Shown here piece by piece: positions 1-6,295 of a stretch of 27,633 nucleotides of DNA. Position 1 is the first letter of the stretch. The number at the start of each line of letters is the position of its first letter. The notes beneath the pieces were generated by a model, which saw only the letters and a list, made by a program, of their open reading frames with translations, searched no databases and was not told the DNA's origin. Both the position numbers and the translations under genes were made by a program. This stretch comes from JBAYNW01 sp041678605 (GTDB lineage: Bacteria; Cyanobacteriota; Vampirovibrionia; Gastranaerophilales; Gastranaerophilaceae): positions 1 to 27,633 of the forward strand of contig JBAYNW010000021.1 of assembly GCA_041678605.1 (NCBI GenBank), in the 5' to 3' direction.

Positions 1-147
1 GCATGAGCCTTTTCACCCCCTCCCTGAATTTCTGGCACTCGTTGCCTCGCACCGAAATTCATCCCTCCCCTCAAAGGGGGCGGGAAGGCGAACGCCTATT
101 ACTAAAGAGTTTCAGCCTTGCTTACTTCCTGCTGACCTGTTACTCTA
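1..147. other. Intergenic sequence with no supported gene
   Basis: No credible coding sequence is seen. It holds two small hairpin-prone stretches: a C-run facing a G-run at about 67-84, and AGGCG facing CGCCT at about 86-98. An open frame through here runs on into the repeats at 148-290 and is explained by them. Confidence 0.5.
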
Positions 148-237
148 CCGTTCCCCGTTACCTTTTTAAAAATTTGCGAAGCATTATTGAACTTAATCAC
201 TTAATCACCCAGTCACTTAATCACTTCTTCAAAAGCC
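148..237 (+). repeat. Dispersed ~90-bp repeat module, inverted copy of 27224-27315
   Basis: The reverse complement of 27224-27315 matches this segment almost base for base. The main differences are a C/T change near the outer end, three extra T in the T-run of the far copy, and a small change near the inner end. The half nearest pfp holds the 8-bp unit CTTAATCA repeated in register. A shorter copy in the same orientation lies at 6220-6266. The module stays open in one frame and produces artefactual peptides such as LNHLITQSLNHF, so no gene is called here. Confidence 0.85.
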
Positions 238-291
238 ATTCACCCCTTAATCCTTTCAACCAAAATGCCAAACCTCCAACCCTCCATTTGC
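238..291. repeat. Degenerate 8-bp-period tail of the repeat module
   Basis: Degenerate units such as GCCAAACC followed by TCCAACCC continue at about 8 bp spacing up to the stop codon of pfp. No separate transcription terminator for pfp is visible. Confidence 0.45.
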
Positions 292-1971
292 TTACAATTT
301 CCCCTGTTCCAGCTGCAATGTTATAGTCGTGGCGTCACATACGGAAGCCGGTCCGAAGTATTGGATGGCACCGGGGAATTTGTATTTATCGTTTAATGCC
401 CAATCTTCCCTGTTCGCCTCAAGTTTTTTAAACACAGGCCCGTCAAGCTTTACTAAGGCCTTTTGGATAACAGGCTTAAATGCTCCGTGGCGTTTTTCCA
501 TATTCATCATCATTGTTATGGGAACACCGCCCGCAACCCATTTATCGGCACTTTGAGTAAGATTTTTTATAAGAGAAATATAGCCGGTTAAGCCAAAGTT
601 TATCAATGCAAATGCATTATACCCGAGCGAGTAGCAGTAATCAGCATCAAAGTTTGAAGGGAATGCACATCTTCCGCCATATCCGTAAAAGTGGGATTGT
701 TCGGAAAATTTACCGACATATTCACCTTGTGACTTCATTTCTTTAAGTTTTGTTTTAATCATCTCAATCAAAAGTTTTTCTGTTTCGATTTTTGAAACCT
801 GAACATTTCCGTGAGGATCTCTGTCCATAAGTAGTTGAGCCTTGATGAGTGCCGGCAAAGATTCAAACACCTTTGTGTTTTCGTCCTTTAGCCGATTTTG
901 GACTATCTCAAATTTTTCGTGAGTTGAGGTGGCATTGTTGAAATTAACATCCTGTTCCAATTCGCCCATCAAATCGTTTAAGTTTGCAATCATAGACTTC
1001 ATTTCGGGAATAAATTCAATCAGGCCTTCAGGGATTATTGCAATCCCGAAGTTTTTGCCTTTATCCGCACGTTTGGAAATAATATCGGACATATAATTTA
1101 TAATATCCTCCAGCGACATTTTCTTTTCTTCAATCTCCTCAGAAACCAAAGCTATGTTTGGCTGTGTCTGCAAAGCTGCCTCTAGTGCTATATGCGAAGC
1201 ACTTCTGCCCATTACCTTAATAAAGTGCCAGTATTTTTTAGCCGAGAGGGCATCTCTTTCTATATTGCCGATTAGTTCGGAGTACGTTTTTGTTGCGGTG
1301 TCAAACCCGAAAGAAATTTCAATCTGACCGTTTTTCAAATCGCCGTCAATTGTCTTTGGGCAGCCGATAACCTGAACTCCTGAGTTGTTTTCGGCAAACC
1401 ATTCCGCCAAAAGTGCGGCATTCGTGTTGGAGTCGTCGCCGCCGATTATAACAACAGCGGAAATGTTTAATTTTTTACAAACCTCCAGCGATTTTTTAAA
1501 TTGTTCCTGAGTTTCAAGTTTTGTTCTTCCCGAACCGATTATGTCAAACCCGCCGGTGTTTCTGTATTCGTCAATAAAATCACCGGCAAATTCAATATAT
1601 TTTCCGTCGATAATTCCCGCAGGCCCGCCCAAAAACCCGTACAATTTATTTTCGGGGTTCGCCTGTTTTAGAGCGTCAAAAAGCCCTGCAATAACGTTAT
1701 GTCCGCCGGGTGCCTGACCGCCTGAAAGAATTACACCGACATTTCTTTTTTTAGAAATACTTTCATTCCCCGTTGCCTTGAAAGTTACAACAGGTTTTCC
1801 ATGAGTATTTTTAAATAATTCTTTTATTTGCTTTTCATCTCCTGCCGCCTTGGTCTTTTCGCCCTGAATTAATTCAAGTCTGTTGACTCCCTGACGCAAA
1901 GAATTCGGAAGTTTCGGCTGATATTTTAATCTTTCTATTTGAAGCGGTGATAAATCTTTTGTGGCATTCAT
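292..1971 (-). CDS. pfp: Pyrophosphate-dependent 6-phosphofructokinase (long form)
   Basis: The 559-residue protein interconverts fructose 6-phosphate and fructose 1,6-bisphosphate using PPi as phosphoryl donor, in cytosolic glycolysis and gluconeogenesis. Visible motifs are GGQAPGGHN (residues 84-92), GGDDSNT (177-183), PKTIDGD (205-211, with the catalytic TIDGD Asp) and MGRSASH (254-260). The second D of GGDD and the K of PKTIDGD are the family's usual signs of PPi rather than ATP use. The length matches the long (~550 residue) plant-beta-like PFP clade. The start is supported by AAAGGA 8 nt upstream. It stands alone, reads away from rpsP, and runs into repeats at its 3' end. The family is near certain; PPi specificity is inferred from the two signature residues. 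Confidence 0.95.
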   Translation of the reverse strand: MNATKDLSPLQIERLKYQPKLPNSLRQGVNRLELIQGEKTKAAGDEKQIKELFKNTHGKPVVTFKATGNESISKKRNVGVILSGGQAPGGHNVIAGLFDALKQANPENKLYGFLGGPAGIIDGKYIEFAGDFIDEYRNTGGFDIIGSGRTKLETQEQFKKSLEVCKKLNISAVVIIGGDDSNTNAALLAEWFAENNSGVQVIGCPKTIDGDLKNGQIEISFGFDTATKTYSELIGNIERDALSAKKYWHFIKVMGRSASHIALEAALQTQPNIALVSEEIEEKKMSLEDIINYMSDIISKRADKGKNFGIAIIPEGLIEFIPEMKSMIANLNDLMGELEQDVNFNNATSTHEKFEIVQNRLKDENTKVFESLPALIKAQLLMDRDPHGNVQVSKIETEKLLIEMIKTKLKEMKSQGEYVGKFSEQSHFYGYGGRCAFPSNFDADYCYSLGYNAFALINFGLTGYISLIKNLTQSADKWVAGGVPITMMMNMEKRHGAFKPVIQKALVKLDGPVFKKLEANREDWALNDKYKFPGAIQYFGPASVCDATTITLQLEQGKL

Positions 1972-2082
1972 GTGCTAATTCCTTTTTTAATGTAACATAC
2001 AAAAGTATTTTACTATAAAATTAAGCAGTTAGCACAAAAAAGTTAAACAAATTTCCAAACTTCCAAAAGCCCCCCTTGATTA

Positions 2083-2109
2083 TTGTTTTTGCTTGTGGTT
2101 AGATATAAT
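2083..2109 (+). promoter_or_regulatory. Probable sigma-70 type promoter of rpsP
   Basis: A perfect TATAAT at 2104-2109 is preceded by TTGTTT at 2083-2088 with a 15-nt spacer. TTGATT at 2076-2081 would give a 22-nt spacer, which is too long. The predicted start near 2116 leaves a leader of about 93 nt. The -10 box is convincing; the -35 choice is not settled. Confidence 0.55.
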
Positions 2110-2113
2110 CAGC

Positions 2114-2155
2114 AGTGAGGCTCTCACTCCTGCAGAAGACCAAGCGGCGGGTCTT
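2114..2155 (+). promoter_or_regulatory. Two adjacent hairpins in the rpsP leader
   Basis: AGTGAG (2114-2119) pairs perfectly with CTCACT (2123-2128) around a GCT loop. AAGACC (2136-2141) pairs with GGTCTT (2150-2155) around an 8-nt loop. They lie at the predicted 5' end of the rpsP transcript, well upstream of the ribosome binding site. They could serve RNA stability or ribosomal-protein autoregulation; the function is inference. Confidence 0.45.
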
Positions 2156-2208
2156 TAGGTTTTACACGATTAGGTGCATTTTTGCATCAAAAAAGAGAAG
2201 GAAAAAAC

Positions 2209-2811
2209 ATGTTAAAAATCAGACTAAAAAGATTAGGTGCTAAAAAAACACCTGCTTATAGAATTATAGTAATTAATTCGACCACAAAACGTGAAGGTAA
2301 GCCTATTCAAGAATTAGGCCACTACAATCCGAAAACAAAAATAATGAAATTCGACAAAGCAACCGCTCTTGAGTGGGTTAAAAAAGGTGCCCAACCGACA
2401 GAAACAGTTCAATACTTAATCGATAACTGCACTAAAGAAGGCACTTTGAATTACAAACCGAAAACAGAAAAGAAATTGTCTAAAAAGGCAATCGCTAAAG
2501 TAGCGGCCGAAAAGGAATCTAAATCAAAAGCGGCAGAAGAAGCCAAAGCCGCGAAGGCAGAGGCGAAAGCGGAATCTGAAGCCGCCGAAGAGACGAAAAT
2601 AGAAGCTAAAGTTGAAGCTCCTGTTGAAGAAGTTCCTGAAGCTGAAGTTCCGGATGTTGTTGAAACTAAAGCTGAAGCAGTTGAAGCTGAGCCTGAAATA
2701 AAAGCAGAAGCAGAAACTCCTGTTGAGGAAAAAGTAGAAAAAACTGAAGCTGTTGCGGAAATTCCGGCAGTTGAAAAAGAAGCCGAAGCGGAAGCAGCCA
2801 AAGAAAAGTAA
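2209..2811 (+). CDS. rpsP: 30S ribosomal protein S16 with a long acidic Ala/Glu/Lys tail
   Basis: The first ~85 residues, from MLKIRLKRLGAKKTPAYRII, are a standard bS16 (16S rRNA binding, small-subunit assembly), including the KPIQELGHYNP segment. The start is the ATG at 2209, with GAAGGA 6 nt upstream. An in-frame TTG at 2182 would add nine residues and is rejected because it lacks a ribosome binding site. The total is 200 residues, while S16 is usually 80-90. Residues ~86-200 are low complexity, dominated by A, E, K, V and P, probably disordered and acidic. Such tails are known on S16 in some phyla. The gene is monocistronic: its own promoter upstream, a strong terminator just after the stop, and none of the usual rimM or trmD partners. 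Confidence 0.96.
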   Translation: MLKIRLKRLGAKKTPAYRIIVINSTTKREGKPIQELGHYNPKTKIMKFDKATALEWVKKGAQPTETVQYLIDNCTKEGTLNYKPKTEKKLSKKAIAKVAAEKESKSKAAEEAKAAKAEAKAESEAAEETKIEAKVEAPVEEVPEAEVPDVVETKAEAVEAEPEIKAEAETPVEEKVEKTEAVAEIPAVEKEAEAEAAKEK

Positions 2812-2832
2812 ACAGTAAATAGACAATATATT

Positions 2833-2874
2833 TTAGAGGGCGATTTTGCTTTGCAAAATCGCCCTCTAATTTTT
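2833..2874 (+). terminator. Strong intrinsic terminator of rpsP
   Basis: A perfect 16-bp stem (2833-2848 with 2854-2869) closes a CTTTG loop and is followed by five T. It starts 21 nt after the rpsP stop. There is no T-run on the opposite strand, so it serves rpsP only. Confidence 0.93.
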
Positions 2875-2882
2875 CAGCTAAT

Positions 2883-2909
2883 TGTGGGGAGAATTTGAAC
2901 CGCCCCACA
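2883..2909 (-). other. Palindrome with T-loop-like sequence (possible tRNA-like remnant)
   Basis: TGTGGGG and CCCCACA form a 7-bp stem. On the minus strand the loop holds GGTTCAAATTC, which resembles a tRNA T-loop. No D-arm or anticodon arm can be assembled in the 50 bases before it, so no tRNA is called. It lies just past the stop of the prepilin-like gene but lacks a T-run. Its identity is unknown. Confidence 0.25.
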
Positions 2910-2958
2910 TCCAAAACTCCCTAAACCGCAAACTGACGAGAGGGTGTTCCATAATTCT

Positions 2959-3795
2959 TTACCACGGATAATCGCTTTTGATTTGCCAACCATCAAAAAT
3001 AATTTTCGCTGCACAAAAATCCCCGACACTGCCAATTTTACAACTATTGTTTAATGTCCCCGCAATTTGGTTATAACCGTTGGGTACAAATCCCTTATTC
3101 GCATCCACAATAAATATAAAAAAATCTTTTCCCAGAACATTCGGGCCTTTACCTGCGTTGATGTCTAAATATATTTTTGCAGGGGATGATTCGCTTGACA
3201 CGAATCTTATCATTAAAAGAGTTCCATCAGATAAAATTACGGGAGTTCTTGTCCCTGCATCAATAAGACCCATGCCAAAAGGATCACCCGAAAGGGTTTT
3301 CCAAGGGGAAGTTGAGGTATATCCACATTCAGAATATGTGTAACAGTGTTTCATGATCTTTAGGTAAGGAGCCCAGTAGGTATCAAAGCTTTGTCTAACG
3401 GTAATGTTTGTTCCCCAATCCCAGTATTGGTTATCTCCGTTCTCAATTTCTGATAATTTCACTGCCTGAACAAGACTTGAGTAATCTTTTTTTAGTTGGC
3501 TTAACACTTGTTCCTTCTGATAATTCGAAATTAAATCAGGAATAGTCATCATTGCAATCAAGCCAATAGTGCCGAGGGTGATTAGGACTTCGGCGAGAGT
3601 GAAAGCGGGTTGAAAGGTCGAACGGTTGAATGGTCGAATGGTTAATTTTTCGACGTCGTTGCGAGGGGGTAAATGTTTTTCCCTATGCCAAAGAGCGTTC
3701 TCGTCATTGCGAGGAGAAAATTTGCGACGAAGCAATCCAAAAAGATTTTGTTTCGCAATGACGTAAAAGCGTACAATTGTATTTTTGTTTAGCAT
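2959..3795 (-). CDS. Type IV prepilin-like protein with repeat-derived long leader
   Basis: This is a 278-residue pilin or pseudopilin. From residue 65, FTLAEVLITLGTIGLIAMM is a classic class III N-methylation start: cleavage after A64, E5 of the mature protein at residue 69, and a hydrophobic helix to about 85. A globular domain follows with Cys residues and the ending SDYPW, as in many Gastranaerophilales pilin-like proteins. The start ATG at 3795 has AGAGG 7 nt upstream, so the first codons are trustworthy. Residues ~11-63, between the start and the cleavage site, are encoded almost wholly by dispersed repeats (3702-3763, 3654-3675, 3612-3643). A normal leader would be 5-20 residues. It is therefore unclear whether the prepilin peptidase still processes it. 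The gene stands alone, away from the pilus operon. Confidence 0.85.
   Translation of the reverse strand: MLNKNTIVRFYVIAKQNLFGLLRRKFSPRNDENALWHREKHLPPRNDVEKLTIRPFNRSTFQPAFTLAEVLITLGTIGLIAMMTIPDLISNYQKEQVLSQLKKDYSSLVQAVKLSEIENGDNQYWDWGTNITVRQSFDTYWAPYLKIMKHCYTYSECGYTSTSPWKTLSGDPFGMGLIDAGTRTPVILSDGTLLMIRFVSSESSPAKIYLDINAGKGPNVLGKDFFIFIVDANKGFVPNGYNQIAGTLNNSCKIGSVGDFCAAKIIFDGWQIKSDYPW
3612..3643 (+). repeat. 8-bp-phased repeat array inside the prepilin leader
   Basis: Four units in perfect 8-bp register follow one another: GAAAGGTC, GAACGGTT, GAATGGTC, GAATGGTT. The same unit type forms the arrays at 27172-27275 and 27386-27510. Here it is translated on the minus strand as residues ~51-61 of the prepilin-like protein. 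Confidence 0.85.
3654..3675 (+). repeat. Partial copy of the CGTC-TTGCGAGG repeat
   Basis: CGTCGTTGCGAGGGGG matches the left end of the elements at 3702, 6061 and 27323 and then diverges. It lies inside the prepilin leader coding region, residues ~41-47. Confidence 0.6.
3702..3763. repeat. 62-bp element with 11-bp terminal inverted repeats
   Basis: The ends are CGTCATTGCGA and its exact reverse complement TCGCAATGACG. The interior, with TTTGCGACGAAGCAATCC, recurs at 6061-6100 and in diverged form at 27323-27364. It encodes residues ~11-31 of the prepilin-like protein on the minus strand. It looks like a small non-autonomous palindromic element (REP- or MITE-like). Confidence 0.8.
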
Positions 3796-3826
3796 TTAAA
3801 ATCCTCTGATTGCATTTAATGGAATT

Positions 3827-3855
3827 ATTATATGTTATTTCCAAGAAAAAAGCAA
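3827..3855 (-). promoter_or_regulatory. Promoter of the prepilin-like gene
   Basis: On the minus strand, TTGCTT (3850-3855) and a perfect TATAAT (3827-3832) are 17 nt apart. The predicted start lies about 25 nt upstream of the ATG at 3795. It shows the gene kept its own promoter despite the repeat-filled leader. Confidence 0.7.
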
Positions 3856-3892
3856 ATTGTTTACATTTTTTATTAAGGGAAACGCCTACATT

Positions 3893-3927
3893 GCTAAACC
3901 TCTAGCCTTCTAAGCCTCTAAACCTCC
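3893..3927. repeat. Short 8-bp-period array (TCTAARCC type)
   Basis: About four units at 8-bp spacing, such as GCTAAACC, TCTAGCCT, TCTAAGCC and TCTAAACC, lie between the unknown gene at 3968 and the prepilin promoter. The period is that of the other arrays; the unit sequence differs. Confidence 0.6.
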
Positions 3928-3967
3928 ATTTTCCCGTACCCTAATCCCGTGCCGGATTTGCAATTCA

Positions 3968-4489
3968 CTATTTTATGGCCCCCCAGGCCCTGATTTTTCC
4001 ACGCTCGTACTTGATTAGGTAATAATCGCCCTTATCGTCATATTGTACGGTTGCGTTTGTATATATTTCGGGTTCACCATCGGGAATTTTGCCCTGTTTT
4101 ACGAGTTTTTTGTTCTTTTTCACCTGTTTTTTTTGATTTTTATCAAACTTTTTTTGAGACTTGTTGTCCATCGGCTGGGAAACCTGCTCTTGAGATTTGT
4201 CTTCTTCAATTTTGAAAACCGGAAACGTTGCCACAACCTGGCCGGATTGTTCCAGAATCAGCATTGTCCTGTCCGCAGACAAAATAAGTTCATAAAAGCC
4301 CGGCATAATAACATTTCTGTCATCATCATAAATCGGGTTTACAATCAATAAATTGGGGTTGGTTGAAGATTTCGGGCCGTATTTTGCATACCCCTTGTCT
4401 TTATCTTGAATCCCTGCTGAATAAGTCGATGGCCCCCTTGATGGAAGGAGTTCGTTTAACGTTTTAACCTGTGCAAGATATATCGCCAT
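3968..4489 (-). CDS. Unknown protein, translationally coupled to rnpA
   Basis: I do not recognise this 173-residue protein. It has no signal peptide or membrane segment. Residues ~1-100 look folded, with a beta-rich stretch containing PGFYELILSADRTMLILE. A very Lys/Gln-rich linker spans ~105-140, and a short C-terminal part ends in YYLIKYERGKIRAWGAIK. The start ATG lies one base after the rnpA stop, and AAGG sits 7 nt upstream inside the rnpA end, so the two are surely co-transcribed and probably translationally coupled. The usual rnpA neighbours yidD and yidC are absent. A role linked to RNA or membrane insertion would be a guess. Confidence 0.75.
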   Translation of the reverse strand: MAIYLAQVKTLNELLPSRGPSTYSAGIQDKDKGYAKYGPKSSTNPNLLIVNPIYDDDRNVIMPGFYELILSADRTMLILEQSGQVVATFPVFKIEEDKSQEQVSQPMDNKSQKKFDKNQKKQVKKNKKLVKQGKIPDGEPEIYTNATVQYDDKGDYYLIKYERGKIRAWGAIK

Positions 4490-4490
4490 G

Positions 4491-4850
4491 TCAAACCCTT
4501 ATTTTATCCAATAAATTGTAAACAATGTTTTGTATTTGCGAGAAATTCTTATCCAGAGATTTTTCAAACCCGACAAAAATTAGAGAAAGAAACTTTTGAG
4601 ATTTGCTTATTTTATTTTCTTTCAGCAAGAGTCTGTAACTTTCTCTCATCAAACGTTTTAAGCGGTTTCTTTTGACCGCACGCTTGTGGGTTTTTTTACT
4701 CACAACAAACCCTACTCTGGTAGGAAATTTGGCATCATCTTTTTTCTTGCCGACCCACAGGACAATCCCGCCGATACAATAAGAATGTCTTATCCTGTAC
4801 GTTGCACCAAATGCCGATTTCTTTTTAAGTCTGAATTGTTTTTTAAGCAT
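4491..4850 (-). CDS. rnpA: Ribonuclease P protein component
   Basis: The product is the small basic RNase P cofactor that helps the catalytic RNA bind pre-tRNA 5' leaders. The family signature is clear: RVGFVVSKKTHKRAVKRNRLKRLMRESYR, the RNR-type motif with flanking basic helix. I start it at the ATG at 4850 (119 residues, normal length). An in-frame TTG at 4868 would add six residues but falls in the T-run of the preceding hairpin. Neither start has a clear Shine-Dalgarno. It follows rpmH, the conserved rpmH-rnpA order, with an attenuator-like hairpin between. The unknown gene at 3968 follows at one base distance. Confidence 0.93.
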   Translation of the reverse strand: MLKKQFRLKKKSAFGATYRIRHSYCIGGIVLWVGKKKDDAKFPTRVGFVVSKKTHKRAVKRNRLKRLMRESYRLLLKENKISKSQKFLSLIFVGFEKSLDKNFSQIQNIVYNLLDKIRV

Positions 4851-4866
4851 ACCAAAATAATTGCAC

Positions 4867-4904
4867 AAAAAAGCGGCCTTGTCTAATTGATAAGGCCGCT
4901 TTTT
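4867..4904 (-). terminator. Hairpin with T-run between rpmH and rnpA (terminator/attenuator)
   Basis: GCGGCCTT pairs with AAGGCCGC, extended by A/T pairs to about 13 bp, with an 11-nt loop and six T on the minus strand. It sits between the rpmH stop and the rnpA start. No separate rnpA promoter is obvious after it, so it probably lowers rather than abolishes read-through, making RnpA less abundant than L34. Confidence 0.85.
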
Positions 4905-4923
4905 GTATGTTTATCAAAACTTA

Positions 4924-5076
4924 CTAAGCTCTTTTGCTTCCCGTGATAGCAACTTTATGACGGCCTCTTGCTCTGCGTCTGTTTATAACCGCCACTCCGC
5001 CTGCTGTCGACATTCTTGCCCTAAACCCGCTCACACGTTGTCTTTTTATTTTCGTTCCTTCTAGTGTACGTCTCAT
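4924..5076 (-). CDS. rpmH: 50S ribosomal protein L34
   Basis: This is a 50-residue basic protein of the large subunit. It starts MRRTLEGTKIKRQRVSGFRA and contains the family's GFRARM and RRRARGRHK segments. The ATG at 5076 is chosen because AAAGGAG lies 7-8 nt upstream; an upstream in-frame ATG at 5124 would add 16 hydrophobic residues that L34 never has. The promoter at 5107-5135 fits this start. dnaA is not adjacent; proC lies divergently upstream instead. Confidence 0.97.
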   Translation of the reverse strand: MRRTLEGTKIKRQRVSGFRARMSTAGGVAVINRRRARGRHKVAITGSKRA

Positions 5077-5106
5077 TATTTTTCTCCTTTGTAGTATTAT
5101 TAGTAT

Positions 5107-5135
5107 ATAATATTCAAAAAGCATTAAATAGTCAA
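5107..5135 (-). promoter_or_regulatory. Sigma-70 type promoter of rpmH
   Basis: On the minus strand, TTGACT (5130-5135) and TATTAT (5107-5112) are separated by 17 nt. Transcription would begin about 25 nt before the rpmH ATG. The AT-rich core also reads TATAAT on the plus strand at 5106-5111, a possible shared -10 for the divergent proC. Confidence 0.8.
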
Positions 5136-5163
5136 TGGCATGTGGGAAAGAAGGTTAATTAAT

Positions 5164-5991
5164 ATGAACAAAACAGAAAAAAAAGTAAGCAAGAAGGTCG
5201 GTTTTATAGGCTGTGGAAAAATGGCAAGTGCAATTATCAAGGGGGTTTTGGAGTCAAAATTTTTAGGACATGCCGAAATTATTGCCTCTGAAATTAGCGA
5301 GGAAATTGCCGAAAAAAAGAAATCAGAATTAAAAATTGAAGTTTTAACGGATAATAAAATTATCGCAAAAAATTCTGACATAATTTTTCTTGCGGTAAAA
5401 CCTCACTTTGTAAAAGACGTTTTGAAAGAAATAAAAAATGGGCTGACGGAAAATAAACTGGTGGTTTCAATTGCCGCAGGCGTAAGCACAAGTGCAATTG
5501 AAGGTGAAATCGGCAAAAATATTGCCGTAATCAGAGTCATGCCAAACGCCCCTGCCGTGATACAAGAAGGTATGAGCGGAATTGTAAGGGGCAAATATGC
5601 AAATGATGAACAGGTGGAATTTGTCAGGGAGTTTTTGTCAAAAATCGGGAAATGCATTGTGGTTGATGAGTCCAAAATCGACATATTAACTGCTATTTCA
5701 GGATCGGGACCGGCATTTTTCTACCAAATAATAAACGAAATGGCACTTGCGGGAGAAAAACTCGGACTTGATTACGAAAAATCACTTATTTTAGCCGCAC
5801 AAACCGCAATCGGCTCCGCCAAATTAATGCTTCAAAGCGAACTTACACCATCCGAGCTTGTAAAAAGCGTCGCTACAAAAGGCGGATGCACACAGGTCGG
5901 CGTGGATTTTATGGAAAATCGCAATACGCAAGAATTGTTTTACGAATTAATCAAAAAAACGGCTGATAAAGCGAACGCCCTCGGAGGCTAA
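5164..5991 (+). CDS. proC: Pyrroline-5-carboxylate reductase
   Basis: It catalyses the last step of proline synthesis, reducing 1-pyrroline-5-carboxylate with NAD(P)H in the cytosol. The 275-residue protein has the Rossmann motif GFIGCGKMASAI near residues 13-24. It has the P5CR C-terminal signature SGSGPAFFYQIINEMALAGE and then ATKGGCT. The length is usual. The start is the ATG at 5164, with AAGAAGG 9 nt upstream; the ATG at 5140 would add eight residues and has no ribosome binding site. It is divergent from rpmH and appears monocistronic. No clear terminator was found before the repeats that follow. Confidence 0.96.
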   Translation: MNKTEKKVSKKVGFIGCGKMASAIIKGVLESKFLGHAEIIASEISEEIAEKKKSELKIEVLTDNKIIAKNSDIIFLAVKPHFVKDVLKEIKNGLTENKLVVSIAAGVSTSAIEGEIGKNIAVIRVMPNAPAVIQEGMSGIVRGKYANDEQVEFVREFLSKIGKCIVVDESKIDILTAISGSGPAFFYQIINEMALAGEKLGLDYEKSLILAAQTAIGSAKLMLQSELTPSELVKSVATKGGCTQVGVDFMENRNTQELFYELIKKTADKANALGG

Positions 5992-6060
5992 CTGCGAAGC
6001 CCGTTTAGAGGGTCGTAAAGCGAGGAAAACGTGAGACGTGAGAAGAGAAACGGAATTTCT

Positions 6061-6100
6061 CGTCTTTGCGAGGAGCAAATTTGCGACGAAGCAATCCAAA
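6061..6100 (+). repeat. Copy of the CGTC-TTGCGAGGAG-GCAATCC element
   Basis: This matches 3702-3741 at nearly every base (CGTCTTTGCGAGGAG, then TTTGCGACGAAGCAATCC). The same ACGGAATTTC flank precedes the copy at 27323. The right end seen at 3753-3763 is missing. Downstream, to about 6172, lies another segment with GTGCGGGATGACA that is also typical of dispersed repeats. Confidence 0.75.
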
Positions 6101-6219
6101 TTTCTTGTTATTAGATCCCTCATCAGAATGAATAACACAAGTCAACCGCCATGCCCTAACCGGTGCGGGATGACAATAAGAGGGAAACGGGAAAAGAAAA
6201 GTTTTAATTTTTTTGTTGC
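6101..6219. other. Intergenic remainder between proC and the pilus operon
   Basis: With the flanking repeats this completes the 304-base gap 5992-6295 between two convergent transcription units. I see no gene or terminator in it. Short frames reading FGLLRRKFAPRKDE are translations of the repeat. Confidence 0.5.
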
Positions 6220-6290
6220 ACTTAATCACTTAATCACCCAGTCACTTAATCACTTCTTCAAAAGCCTTTAAGCCCTTCAGCCCTTAAGCC
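6220..6290 (+). repeat. 8-bp-phased array, third copy of the CTTAATCA module
   Basis: 6220-6266 is identical to 191-237 over the CTTAATCACTTAATCACC part and its continuation to AAAAGCC. It then passes into TTTAAGCC, CTTCAGCC, CTTAAGCC, still in 8-bp register, ending 5 nt before the stop of the 98-residue gene. Confidence 0.85.
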
Positions 6291-6295
6291 ATAAC

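Noticed and set aside
3..326. A 107-residue open frame at the left edge
   Set aside because: Its C-terminal part is the translation of the dispersed repeat at 148-237, it has no ribosome binding site, and the same peptide appears from the inverted copy at 27224-27315.
2451..2914. Minus-strand frames opposite rpsP
   Set aside because: They mirror the Ala/Glu-rich tail of S16 (Ser/Ala- or Phe-rich shadows) and have no independent signals.
2883..2959. A complete tRNA gene on the minus strand
   Set aside because: Only a T-loop-like arm can be drawn; the acceptor would need a mismatch and no D or anticodon arm forms.
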